Source of the DNA: an uncultured Lachnospiraceae bacterium
GTDB lineage: Bacteria; Bacillota; Clostridia; Lachnospirales; Lachnospiraceae
NCBI GenBank assembly: GCA_910588895.1
Contig: CAJUSS010000099.1
Location: 1 to 13,203 of the forward strand
Reading direction: 5' to 3'
DNA: 13,203 nt
The notes beneath the pieces are model-generated. The model did no database searches. It was not told where the DNA came from and saw only the letters and a program-made list of their open reading frames with translations. Below, in pieces: positions 7,099-13,203 of this stretch. Made by a program: the position numbers and the translations under genes. How positions within the stretch are numbered: the stretch's first letter is position 1; the number at the start of each line of letters is the position of its first letter.

Positions 7099-8676
7099 AT
7101 GGACCGGTGTGAAATGGTGAAGAGGTATCTGAGGCCTATAGGCTTGAAGCTGGCCTTTTGTTGTTGCCTGTACTCTATGGTGATGGCGGCGGATCTAGTC
7201 AATTGTCGGGACGGGCTGTGGAATGGGCCGTATTATCAGGCGGCCCACTGGGAGCTGTCTTTGGGCAGATGGGCGATCCTTTACTGGGATCGTCTGCTCC
7301 TGGGGATCCATACGAACCCATGGGCGACGCTGGTGACGTTGTCCTTATTTATCCTGGGGACGGGTCTTTTAGTGGATATCCTGGGGATCCTCCCCGGGTC
7401 CTGGCAGGACTATCTGGTCTCGATGCTGTTCCTGAGCAATATGATCGTCTGTATATCGGTCTCTTATCTGTACACCTCCGGGATCTATGGGCTGGCGTTT
7501 TTTCTCAGCATGCTCTGTGTAAAATGTATCTTGTGGAGTATGGAGGACAAGCGGGCGGTCTTTTCAGGCGCTGTATGTCTGGCGCTGGTAGTGGGCCTAT
7601 ACCAGGCCTATCTGGGATGTATCACACTGACGGCGTTGGCGGCTCTGCTCCTGATGATCCAGGAGGGCCGCAAGCCGGATGTGATCGGGAGATATCTCCG
7701 CCTGGGGATCCTGACGGGGATCGCGGGCTTCTGTCTGTACGAGGTCATCCAGCATGTCCATATGGCGGTCTTCCATGTGAGCATGAGCGCCTATAATGGG
7801 GCAGACGATATCTCTCTCCGGACGATCCTCACAAACCTCATCCCTTCGGTCACGAGGACCTATAGGACTTTTTGGCGGTATCTGATGGGGATGGATCATC
7901 ATTGGAACGCGCTCCCTTCGATCTTGCTGCGGGGGATCTCTATAGCGGCGGTCATAGGGGTCGTGGGCACGGGGGCGATGGCTTTTGGGGAGCAAAAGGG
8001 GGAGGGAAGGCGCTTACGTCTCTTTTTCTGGACGGCCTGTATCATGCTGGTGCCAGTAGCGGCGAACATTGTGTTCCTCCTTGCACCCAAGAGTGCTTTT
8101 CTCGAACAGCAAACAGCCCCCATGGCATTGTCGGTAGCAGTGATCGTGGCAATGGTGGCCCGGAGAGCTTCGGCCAGAGTCGCAGACAGAAAAAGCCTTT
8201 TGGAGAGGCTGGCCCGAAAGGATATGGCGGCTGCAGCCCTAGGTTTGCCTCTTTTATTCGGGAACGTGAGCCAGACGCTGATCGACCAGGAGGCGATGGC
8301 TGAAGGGATGCACGCATCCGGGTCGATCGCAGAGAGTGTGTTCCAGACCTTGGTCCAGGACGGTCTGTACGACCGTGAGGCCACGTATGCGCTGGTGGGT
8401 GCGCCCTATGCCAGTCCCCTCTTTTTCGCGACGCCCTTGTATGATAAGGCGAACAGCTACGCCAAGTTTGGCGGGCCTTGGTGGGATGGCAGTGAGTTAG
8501 ATAACCGGGCTTGGTATGGCCTGTTCCACTATCGGCTGGGGCTGGAGCTGCCTATGTGCGATGCTGGAAGATATGAGGAGCTGACCAGGTCTGCGGTAGT
8601 GAGGGAGATGCCGGTATATCCGGCAGAAGGGTCGATACAGGAGATTGAAGGGGTCATCGTCATCAAGATTTCTTAA
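7099..8676 (+). CDS. GtrII-family membrane glycosyltransferase
   Basis: A 525-residue multi-pass membrane protein resembling the GtrII (glucosyl transferase GtrII, GtrC-like) family, the serotype-converting enzymes that use the lipid-linked sugar made by GtrB. Features that fit are: an N-terminal helix (about 14-32); an outer loop with Asp38 and then WNGPYYQAAHWELSLGRW, ending in the LGRW motif at 55-58; a series of helices up to about residue 350, including the conserved-looking GLYQAYLG; and a soluble C-terminal portion of about 140 residues (ATYALVGAPYASPLFF and FGGPWWDGSELDNRAWYG). The ATG is set by AAGGAGGTG (7085-7093), 5 bases upstream. It follows gtrB directly, the standard pairing of these two functions. 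The partner that flips the lipid-linked sugar (GtrA-type flippase) is not in the window. The transferred sugar and its acceptor are unknown; in Gram-positives teichoic acids or capsule-like polymers are the usual acceptors. Confidence 0.83.
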   Translation: MDRCEMVKRYLRPIGLKLAFCCCLYSMVMAADLVNCRDGLWNGPYYQAAHWELSLGRWAILYWDRLLLGIHTNPWATLVTLSLFILGTGLLVDILGILPGSWQDYLVSMLFLSNMIVCISVSYLYTSGIYGLAFFLSMLCVKCILWSMEDKRAVFSGAVCLALVVGLYQAYLGCITLTALAALLLMIQEGRKPDVIGRYLRLGILTGIAGFCLYEVIQHVHMAVFHVSMSAYNGADDISLRTILTNLIPSVTRTYRTFWRYLMGMDHHWNALPSILLRGISIAAVIGVVGTGAMAFGEQKGEGRRLRLFFWTACIMLVPVAANIVFLLAPKSAFLEQQTAPMALSVAVIVAMVARRASARVADRKSLLERLARKDMAAAALGLPLLFGNVSQTLIDQEAMAEGMHASGSIAESVFQTLVQDGLYDREATYALVGAPYASPLFFATPLYDKANSYAKFGGPWWDGSELDNRAWYGLFHYRLGLELPMCDAGRYEELTRSAVVREMPVYPAEGSIQEIEGVIVIKIS

Positions 8677-9170
8677 GAGCGGATCAGCAGGATTGAACGG
8701 TTATTCGCGGATCTGTTCAACTACTACATCTTCGCTGATCAGCAGATGATCCGACCAGAGCAGCTGCGGGAGCTGGATGCTACAGGGATCGTGGCGCCCT
8801 ATGGCACGGACAGTGCGAAGGAAGGGATGAGATGCCTGCTCCACAGCGGTTTTCCCAAGCTGGGGAGAGCGGAGGTGGACGTATTGGCGCATTGTGTTGC
8901 GTGAAAGTGAGGCAGCAGGAAGAGGGGGAGGGAACGGATATGTGCAAGGCCTGGGAGGATATGATGCAGGAAGTGGCGGAGTGGACGACAAAGGAAGTAG
9001 AGGTGAGGGCCGCAAAGGAAGCAGAACAAACGGTGAAAGAAACCGAAGAGCGGACGATCCTGCAGAACATCCGGAATGTGATGGATCTGTTCCATGTGAC
9101 AGCGGATCAGGCGATGGCGGCGTTAAAGATACCAGAAGGCAGGTTGGCGGAACTGATCACGAGATTATAA
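8677..9170 (+). pseudogene. Rpn/PD-(D/E)XK nuclease family transposase, deleted and frameshifted
   Basis: This is a broken gene of the Rpn-like recombination-promoting nuclease/putative transposase group common in Clostridia. Directly after the gtrII stop, an open stretch without a start codon reads RLFADLFNYYIFADQQMIRP and then EQLRELDATGIVAPYG, which is the N-terminal block of that family. The central nuclease core (more than 100 residues) is missing. The frame continues with SGFPKLGRAEVDVLAHCV to a TGA at 8902-8904. A frameshift is then needed to continue in the frame of 8940-9170 (TDMCKAWEDMMQEV), followed by a Lys/Glu-rich helical stretch and the helix-turn-helix-like tail DLFHVTADQAMAALKIPEGR. 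The piece starting at ATG 8940 (76 codons, preceded by GAGGGGGAGGG) could still be translated. Identification rests on remembered family sequences. The tail is duplicated beyond the next gene. Confidence 0.72.
9072..9170 (+). repeat. Left copy of ~99-bp direct repeat flanking the SIR2 gene
   Basis: The last 33 codons (stop included) of the Rpn-type pseudogene. They align without gaps to 11873-11971, with about 80 of 99 positions identical by eye, including an uninterrupted match of 27 bases inside GGCGATGGCGGCGTTAAAGA and its flank. Both copies end at the same TAA. Confidence 0.85.
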
Positions 9171-9251
9171 AAGGGCGCGGTATGGGCAATGATCATTGTG
9201 AACGGTTCAGCCGGACAGTAACGTCGGATCTTGTGGGATCTATGTCTCGAT

Positions 9252-9280
9252 TTGACTGTTTTTGGCGTATATGGTAAGAT
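9252..9280 (+). promoter_or_regulatory. Housekeeping-sigma promoter of the SIR2-STAND gene
   Basis: TTGACT (9252-9257) and TAAGAT (9275-9280) are separated by 17 bp, and TGG directly before the -10 gives an extended -10 element. Transcription would begin near 9287, leaving a leader of about 37 nt before the ATG at 9324. The stretch is AT-rich against a GC-rich surround. It implies that the defence gene is expressed independently of the glycan genes. No operator-like repeat was seen around it. Confidence 0.7.
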
Positions 9281-9323
9281 TTTTATCATAAGTTTGCGGC
9301 TAAAATGGCTAAGGAGGGACATT

Positions 9324-11846
9324 ATGGAATTAAGGGAAGCGATACGACATGCGATCGATGGAGAAGCCATCTTATTTTTAGGAGCAGGTTTTTCATCTGG
9401 CGGAAAGAATAAGCGAGGAGAAGATATGAAGGTCGGGGCAGGTTTATCCCGTGCGATCTGTGCAGATTTAGGGATCGAGGCTTCCGATAATCTGACTATA
9501 TCCGCGACCAGGTATATCCATGATGATTCTTGTAAAAAGGGACTGCCTGCTTTTATCCGATTCCTGAAGGAGGAGGTTGGATGTGTGGAGACCAGCGCCG
9601 CACAGGACATGATCGCGGCTCTGCCATGGAAACGGATCTATACGACAAATTATGATGACATCATCGAATTATCCAGTGAAAAGCAGGGGATACAACGGGA
9701 GTCTGTAACGATCACAAACATAAGATATGCGGTTGGGCGTAATCTGGAGCAGGCTGTGATGCATATCAACGGATATGTCAAGCGGTTGGATGAAGCTACG
9801 TTCTTTGAGGAATTTAAGATCACAGATGATAATTATAATCGGGACGGCCTCCTGCAGAGTTCCTGGAAGGAGCTATTTGAGACGGATCTGAGGCGGGAAA
9901 AGGCGATCATCTTTGTAGGGTATTCATTGCAATATGATCAGGAATTGGTGAGACTTATCGCGAATCTGGATATCAAAAAGAAATGTATCTTTATAGATGT
10001 CCCGACCATCAGCGGGGATAACGAATTTAAGATCAAGCTGTACGGTGAGCTATATAAGATCGGGGCATCTGGCCTGGCGGATGAGATCCAGGCGGTGAAG
10101 GACGAGGGCTATACTGCTAAGATAAAGCATAAAGGATTTATCGGTTTTGAAAAAAAGGATCTTTCTGCTTATTATAGTGAAAGTCATTATTCTTCGGTAG
10201 ATGTGATCGATCTTTTGGTCAAAGGAGATCTGAAGACAGAATTTATCAACCAAGAGGGGTATTGTCTCCAAAGGCGAGATAGGATTGAAGAAGCGAAAGG
10301 CAAGTTACGGGAGAATAAAGTACTGATCCTGTTGTCGAAGCTTGGGAACGGTAAAAGCATTTTTTTGGAGTGCCTTGCCTGCAGCTTGTTGGAAGACTAT
10401 GATGTTTATCTGTTGAAGGATATGGATTCGTATATCGAAGATATCCAGTTGATGCAGAGCGTCCCGGATGTTCAGAATGTATTGTTGATAGATGACTATG
10501 GGCATTATATGCAGCTGTTAAAGGCTCTTGGAAAGGATTTCCCTGAAAACCTAAAGCTGGTCCTGACATGCCGGACGTCGATCAACATCAATCTATATTA
10601 TGATCTGACAGAAAAATTCCATTACTGCGAAGATGATATCGATATGCTGGAATTAGATGACATGACAGATAGCGAGATCTATGAACTAGTCAAGATGTTT
10701 GATGAAAATAGACTGTGGGGTCCATACGATACACTTTCAACGGCGCAAAAAAAGAGAAAGATCAAAAAGGATCACGATGCGAACCTTTCCCAGGTCTTTT
10801 ATCTGCTCATGAATTCAGAACCGATCCGGGATCAGATCAAGTTTGCTCTACAGGTCCTGGAGAGGAAGATGGAGCTCAAAGGTTTTGTCCTGGCACAGGC
10901 GATCAATTCTTTATGTAAATTAAAATTTGGCTATTCCGATCTTTGTAAATTTGTCCGTATTTCGGATAGCTTGCTGAGAAACTACAGTATGGATAAGGAT
11001 GTACGGGAGATCGTGGATGTAGAAAACCATCGATTTATCTTATCCTCCTCGATCTTCTCTCGATATCTGGTCAGGCAGGGGGATATGAAGCGGGAGATGA
11101 TCGATATGTTAGGAAAGCTATATACGGAATGTTCGGATAATGATGAATGGAGTAAAAAGTATATCGTCCAGCGAAAATTCCTGATATCCAGATCGAATAT
11201 CAAGCTTGTCTTTTCGCAGGGGCAAAATCCAAGCGAAGCAGAGGAGCGGGAGATCTATTCTTACTATGATGGTATCAAAAATCTTACTACCGCGACGGAT
11301 AATCCGTTTTTCTGGCTGCAGTTTGGCATCACTTCTTTAAATCTGGAGCAGTATGAGATCGCTAAGATCTATCTGGATAATGCTTATGCCAATGCAGATA
11401 AGATAGATGATTTTGATTCCTATCAGATCGATACACAATATGCACGGATGCTGCTTTGTAATGAGATGTGTACAAATCGGAATAATAAGGCAGATGCCCT
11501 GGATAGCTTCTATAAAGCACATAGGCTGTTATATCAGAGCAGCAATAGGGGGATGAAGCTTAGTTATATATTGAAACAGGCAAGTTTATATACGAAGTAT
11601 CTGTCCTGCTACAAGCAGATGATGAGTGAAGAGGAGATACAACGGTTTTTTGATACGGCGTTTGAGATGGCAGAACGATTCTCATCCTTTTTTAGGCTCC
11701 GCGATTTGAAGGAGGTACCAATAGACGTAGCTTTGGCCTACCGTGAATACAGAAAACTTTTTAATGGGACCCCTTACATCCTGCCATTGAAAGCAATAGA
11801 TGAAGCTTATAATCTTAAGATCAAAAAAAGAAAATTACGTGTCTAG
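9324..11846 (+). CDS. SIR2-STAND NTPase antiphage defence-like protein
   Basis: A 840-residue protein with three parts. Residues 1-~260 form a SIR2-type NAD+-cleaving domain: FLGAGFSSG (18-26), TTNYDD (107-112, Asn109), HINGY (147-151, His147) and FVGYSLQYD (197-205). The Asn/His pair is the catalytic pair of defensive SIR2 NADases. Residues ~315-470 look like a STAND-type P-loop NTPase: SKLGNGKS (338-345, Walker A with Ser for the first Gly), VLLIDDYG (386-393, Walker B) and LVLTCRTS (412-419, sensor-like Arg). The rest is helical, with a TPR-like stretch at about 663-790 (FGITSLNLEQYEIAKIYLDN), probably the sensor. In known SIR2-STAND proteins, recognition of a phage component triggers oligomerisation and NAD+ depletion. 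ATG 9324 is preferred over the longer open frame from 9231 because AAGGAGGG (9311-9318) sits 5 bases before it and the promoter lies downstream of 9231. It is a lone gene, AT-richer than the glycan genes, between transposase remnants. The trigger is unknown. Confidence 0.85.
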   Translation: MELREAIRHAIDGEAILFLGAGFSSGGKNKRGEDMKVGAGLSRAICADLGIEASDNLTISATRYIHDDSCKKGLPAFIRFLKEEVGCVETSAAQDMIAALPWKRIYTTNYDDIIELSSEKQGIQRESVTITNIRYAVGRNLEQAVMHINGYVKRLDEATFFEEFKITDDNYNRDGLLQSSWKELFETDLRREKAIIFVGYSLQYDQELVRLIANLDIKKKCIFIDVPTISGDNEFKIKLYGELYKIGASGLADEIQAVKDEGYTAKIKHKGFIGFEKKDLSAYYSESHYSSVDVIDLLVKGDLKTEFINQEGYCLQRRDRIEEAKGKLRENKVLILLSKLGNGKSIFLECLACSLLEDYDVYLLKDMDSYIEDIQLMQSVPDVQNVLLIDDYGHYMQLLKALGKDFPENLKLVLTCRTSININLYYDLTEKFHYCEDDIDMLELDDMTDSEIYELVKMFDENRLWGPYDTLSTAQKKRKIKKDHDANLSQVFYLLMNSEPIRDQIKFALQVLERKMELKGFVLAQAINSLCKLKFGYSDLCKFVRISDSLLRNYSMDKDVREIVDVENHRFILSSSIFSRYLVRQGDMKREMIDMLGKLYTECSDNDEWSKKYIVQRKFLISRSNIKLVFSQGQNPSEAEEREIYSYYDGIKNLTTATDNPFFWLQFGITSLNLEQYEIAKIYLDNAYANADKIDDFDSYQIDTQYARMLLCNEMCTNRNNKADALDSFYKAHRLLYQSSNRGMKLSYILKQASLYTKYLSCYKQMMSEEEIQRFFDTAFEMAERFSSFFRLRDLKEVPIDVALAYREYRKLFNGTPYILPLKAIDEAYNLKIKKRKLRV

Positions 11847-11866
11847 GTCTAATATACGCAGAGGAA

Positions 11867-11971
11867 ATGAGGCAGAATGTGATGCACTCGTTCCATGTAA
11901 CAGCGGATCGGGCGATGGCGGCGTTAAAGATACCAGAGGTGGAACAGACAGAGCTGATCGCGAGATTATAA
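11867..11971 (+). pseudogene. Second Rpn-type transposase 3' fragment
   Basis: A 34-residue open frame (VMHSFHVTADRAMAALKIPE and ELIARL at the end) that is only the C-terminal tail of the transposase family seen at 8677-9170. GAGG lies just before its ATG, but a tail of this length is unlikely to be functional. It begins 20 bases after the SIR2-STAND stop. The nuclease portion is absent. Confidence 0.7.
11873..11971 (+). repeat. Right copy of ~99-bp direct repeat flanking the SIR2 gene
   Basis: Partner of 9072-9170, in the same orientation, of the same length and ending at the same TAA. The differences are clustered in the codons for the EGRLA segment, where the right copy has EVEQT. A short and weaker resemblance may continue after the stop (AAGGGC at 9171-9176 and 11983-11988). 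Confidence 0.85.
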
Positions 11972-12132
11972 GGATGTTTTTGAAGGGCCTGGGCGTAGGG
12001 ATCGTCTATGGCTGAAAAGATAGGAAAAACGGTATCGATGTAAAGTAGAGATGCTGCGAGAGGATATCTAGATTATGGAGGATCAAGACCATGGGGAAAT
12101 TAGACCATGGCTGACCTGGATCATGGGACATC

Positions 12133-12159
12133 AGGGCTGCCGCAAGATGCGGCAGCCCT
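12133..12159 (+). terminator. Perfect 11-bp hairpin, possible terminator
   Basis: AGGGCTGCCGC (12133-12143) pairs perfectly with GCGGCAGCCCT (12149-12159) around a 5-nt loop AAGAT. The T-tract is poor (TTTGTGG), so termination may be weak. It could end the SIR2-STAND transcript or shield the IS66 element from read-through. Confidence 0.55.
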
Positions 12160-12235
12160 TTGTGGTCCCCCCATGTTTTGGTCATTTCCCTTTGGTCTCT
12201 TGTAAGTGCTTCAAAAGATGGCGTACTGTAAGGAC

Positions 12236-12282
12236 CTCCCTCCTTTTGCTATACTAAATGAAAATATCGCAAAAGGAGGGGG
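12236..12282 (+). promoter_or_regulatory. Hairpin sequestering the ribosome binding site of IS66 ORF1
   Basis: CCCTCCTTTTGC (12238-12249) is the exact reverse complement of GCAAAAGGAGGG (12269-12280). A G-U and a C-G pair extend the stem outward to 14. The right arm contains the AAGGAGGG ribosome binding site that lies 5-8 bases before ATG 12288. A TGC-TATACT extended -10-like element (12247-12255) lies at the end of the left arm and the start of the loop. Transcripts that start inside the element would lack the left arm, whereas read-through transcripts from outside would fold and mask the site. Confidence 0.6.
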
Positions 12283-12287
12283 TTTTT

Positions 12288-12488
12288 ATGAGCAGGGCAA
12301 ACCAAGAAGCAGTGACGACCTTTGCGGAGGTCCTCTCCACCGCAGGGGTCAGCTACCACCAGCAGAGCCGCCAGGCAACAACGGACAAACGCCAGGTGAT
12401 CCACTTCCAGGGGATGAAGGTCTACATCCTCGACGGATTCCAGCCGGAGACGCTCCTAAAGCTGCTCCAGGTGATGAGGCAGCTATGA
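12288..12488 (+). CDS. Small first ORF of the IS66-type element (unknown function)
   Basis: A 66-residue protein read from ATG 12288, preceded by AAAAGGAGGGGG. An upstream in-frame ATG at 12258 lies in the loop of the hairpin and has no ribosome binding site. The sequence is not the helix-turn-helix TnpA of classical IS66 elements. It is a short mixed alpha/beta-looking polypeptide (KRQVIHFQGMKVYILDGF) ending in a leucine-rich helix (PETLLKLLQVMRQL). Its stop overlaps the tnpB start (ATGATG), so the two are translationally coupled and belong to one element. By position it may be the TnpA counterpart or an accessory protein of Firmicute IS66 elements. No catalytic motif is visible. Confidence 0.7.
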   Translation: MSRANQEAVTTFAEVLSTAGVSYHQQSRQATTDKRQVIHFQGMKVYILDGFQPETLLKLLQVMRQL

Positions 12489-12859
12489 TGCGGCATATGG
12501 CCGCTGGGGCCGATCGGATCTTCCTGGTCTGCGGAGCTACAGACTTTCGGAAACAGATAGCGGGCCTTACTGCTATGGTCAGCCTCCAGTTCAAGCTGGA
12601 CCCCTATGAAGAGAGCCACGTCTTCATCTTCTGTAACAAGAAGAAGGATGCCATAAAGGTCCTGCACTATGATCAGGATGGTTTTGTACTGGCGACCCAA
12701 AAGCTGCTGGATGATCTGGAGTTCCAGTGGCCGAAGACACCATCCGAGGTGGAGGAGATATCCCTCCAGCAGATAGAGTGGCTCCTGGCAGGGCTGGAGA
12801 TCGAGCAGAAAAAGGCCCTGCGTCCCATAAAAAAGAAGGCCTCGGACACCTGTCACTGA
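12485..12859 (+). CDS. tnpB: IS66 family accessory protein TnpB
   Basis: A 124-residue protein with the hallmark IS66 Orf2 sequence: IFLVCGATDFRKQIAGLTAM near the N-terminus, then LDPYEESHVFIFCNKKKDAIK, VLHYDQDGFVLATQKL, FQWPKTP and a C-terminal IEWLLAGLEI. Length and motif order fit the family (about 110-125 residues). Its biochemical role is not established, but it is required together with TnpA and TnpC for IS66 transposition. The start is ATG 12485, overlapping the TGA of the preceding ORF; a second ATG follows at 12488. The open frame extends upstream to 12206, but that part overlaps the small ORF in another frame and is not protein-like. A 6-bp inverted repeat (GTCACT 12852-12857 with AGTGAC 12870-12875) spans its stop. 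Confidence 0.92.
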   Translation: MMRHMAAGADRIFLVCGATDFRKQIAGLTAMVSLQFKLDPYEESHVFIFCNKKKDAIKVLHYDQDGFVLATQKLLDDLEFQWPKTPSEVEEISLQQIEWLLAGLEIEQKKALRPIKKKASDTCH

Positions 12860-13203
12860 CCTACAAAAAAGTGACGAAAAAACACTCCCAGGTGCCTGAA
12901 AGATCGGCGTTACTATCCACACCCACGCCAGGGAGTCTTATCGCTTAGATATGCCGCAGATGGTCCGCTCCGGGAGGGGCCTGTCTGGGCGCCGCCGCGC
13001 TCTCGCTCCGGTGTTTTGGTAAGAACGCAGCGGTACTAGGGCGTGTGAAAGACCCCGCGGGGGGACCGGCGTTCTTCTACAAAAGCGGGGCTCCTTTTGT
13101 GACAGGCCCCTCCCGGAGCTGCTTTAGCCGGCTGTCCTTTTGATCTGCCGCCTGCCGGCTGCCCAGCATCCGGAGGCCCGGATCCCCCTAAAGGGACCCT
13201 GGA
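12860..13203. other. Non-coding, GC-rich, structured stretch after tnpB
   Basis: No credible gene is present in any frame, and the tnpC start expected soon after tnpB is absent. The first 100 bases are ordinary. From about 12960 the DNA is very GC-rich and full of inverted repeats, including a 19-bp pair annotated separately, ATCCGG/CCGGAT near 13170-13185, and two GCCGGCTG direct copies (13127-13134 and 13154-13161). It could be a structured RNA, a small transposable element or the inside of a damaged IS. Confidence 0.5.
12967..13119. repeat. Perfect 19-bp inverted repeat with nested stems
   Basis: GCTCCGGGAGGGGCCTGTC (12967-12985) is the exact reverse complement of 13101-13119. Inside are AAGAACGC (13021-13028) with GCGTTCTT (13069-13076), extended after a 2-nt bulge by CGGT/ACCG (13031-13034, 13065-13068), and ACAAAAG/CTTTTGT (13079-13085, 13094-13100). 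The whole could fold as a 153-nt multi-branched structure. No target-site duplication is visible at its borders. Confidence 0.7.

Larger units (their letters stand above)
11972..12287. other. Non-coding stretch between the SIR2 island and IS66
   Basis: No gene is supported here. It holds two copies of GACCATGG (12088-12116 region), the hairpin at 12133-12159, and the left end of the IS66-type element with its hairpin leader. Small open frames in it overlap the hairpin and have no ribosome binding site of note. Confidence 0.5.
12228..12859 (+). mobile_element. IS66-family insertion sequence, left part
   Basis: A small first ORF and tnpB in the order of IS66 elements define this element. IS66 ends usually begin GTAA; the two candidates here are GTAAGGACCTCC at 12228 (60 bp before the first ATG) and GTAAGTGCTTC at 12202. 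The left boundary is therefore tentative. The right end and tnpC are not seen before the window ends, so the end given is that of tnpB. Confidence 0.6.

Noticed and set aside
7158..7796. 212-codon + strand open frame inside the GtrII gene
   Set aside because: Rich in Gly, Ser, Asp and Pro in low-complexity style, a frame shadow of the membrane protein in frame 7099-8676.
9231..9323. Longer N-terminus of the SIR2-STAND protein from 9231
   Set aside because: That stretch contains the promoter; AAGGAGGG at 9311-9318 supports ATG 9324, and the SIR2 domain begins right after it.
12088..12116. Two GACCATGG copies as an operator
   Set aside because: Only 8 bases, in a non-coding stretch, with no promoter nearby to regulate.
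12075..12257. 60-codon open frame before the IS66 element
   Set aside because: It contains the perfect hairpin 12133-12159 and part of the IS leader, with no protein-like features.
12206..12484. TnpB extended upstream to 12206
   Set aside because: The extension runs over the hairpin and the small ORF in another frame and has no TnpB-like sequence; the IS66 motif begins after ATG 12485.
12967..13119. Confident call as a transposable MITE
   Set aside because: The inverted repeat is perfect, but no target-site duplication is visible at the borders and no second copy is in the window.

Overview
The window looks like chromosomal DNA of a Gram-positive anaerobe of the class Clostridia, most likely a gut Lachnospiraceae-type bacterium. 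The reasons are strong AGGAGG-type ribosome binding sites, tightly packed co-directional genes with 4-base overlaps, Rpn/PD-(D/E)XK-type transposase remnants and an IS66-type element. This placement is an inference from style and gene families; no phylogenetic marker is present.

Positions 1-8676 form a cell-surface glycan locus, with all genes on the + strand. In order they are: a GT-C membrane glycosyltransferase cut by the window edge (1-1374); an SDR-type nucleotide-sugar epimerase/dehydratase (1378-2376); a TIM-barrel sugar phosphate isomerase/epimerase-like protein (2373-3164); a soluble GT2 glycosyltransferase (3161-3955, TTG start); a second, full-length paralogue of the GT-C enzyme (4235-5734); a GtrB-type polyprenyl-phosphate glycosyltransferase (5924-6937); and a GtrII-type membrane glycosyltransferase (7099-8676). 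The first four are almost certainly co-translated. The likely division of labour is that GtrB (and possibly the soluble GT2) loads a sugar onto undecaprenyl phosphate, and the GT-C and GtrII enzymes transfer it to a surface polymer on the outer face of the membrane. The epimerase and the TIM-barrel protein would make or tailor an unusual sugar. The locus shows past duplication and decay: the two GT-C paralogues, a broken gtrB fragment before the second one (about 3966-4075), and a degenerate tandem repeat at the end of the intact gtrB (6899-7073).

Positions 8677-11971 are an accessory island. An internally deleted, frameshifted Rpn-type transposase pseudogene (8677-9170) is followed by a single gene with its own good promoter (TTGACT-17-TAAGAT). 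That gene encodes an 840-residue protein with an N-terminal SIR2 NADase-like domain, a central STAND-like P-loop NTPase and a helical, TPR-like C-terminus. This is the architecture of abortive-infection antiphage proteins. Directly after it lies a second copy of the last 33 codons of the same transposase family, so the defence gene sits between ~99-bp direct repeats.

Positions 11972-13203 hold a perfect 11-bp-stem hairpin (possible terminator), the left part of an IS66-family element (a 66-residue ORF and tnpB, translationally coupled, with a hairpin masking the first ribosome binding site), and then a GC-rich, non-coding, strongly structured stretch with a perfect 19-bp inverted repeat where tnpC would be expected. 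No tRNA, rRNA or CRISPR array was seen.
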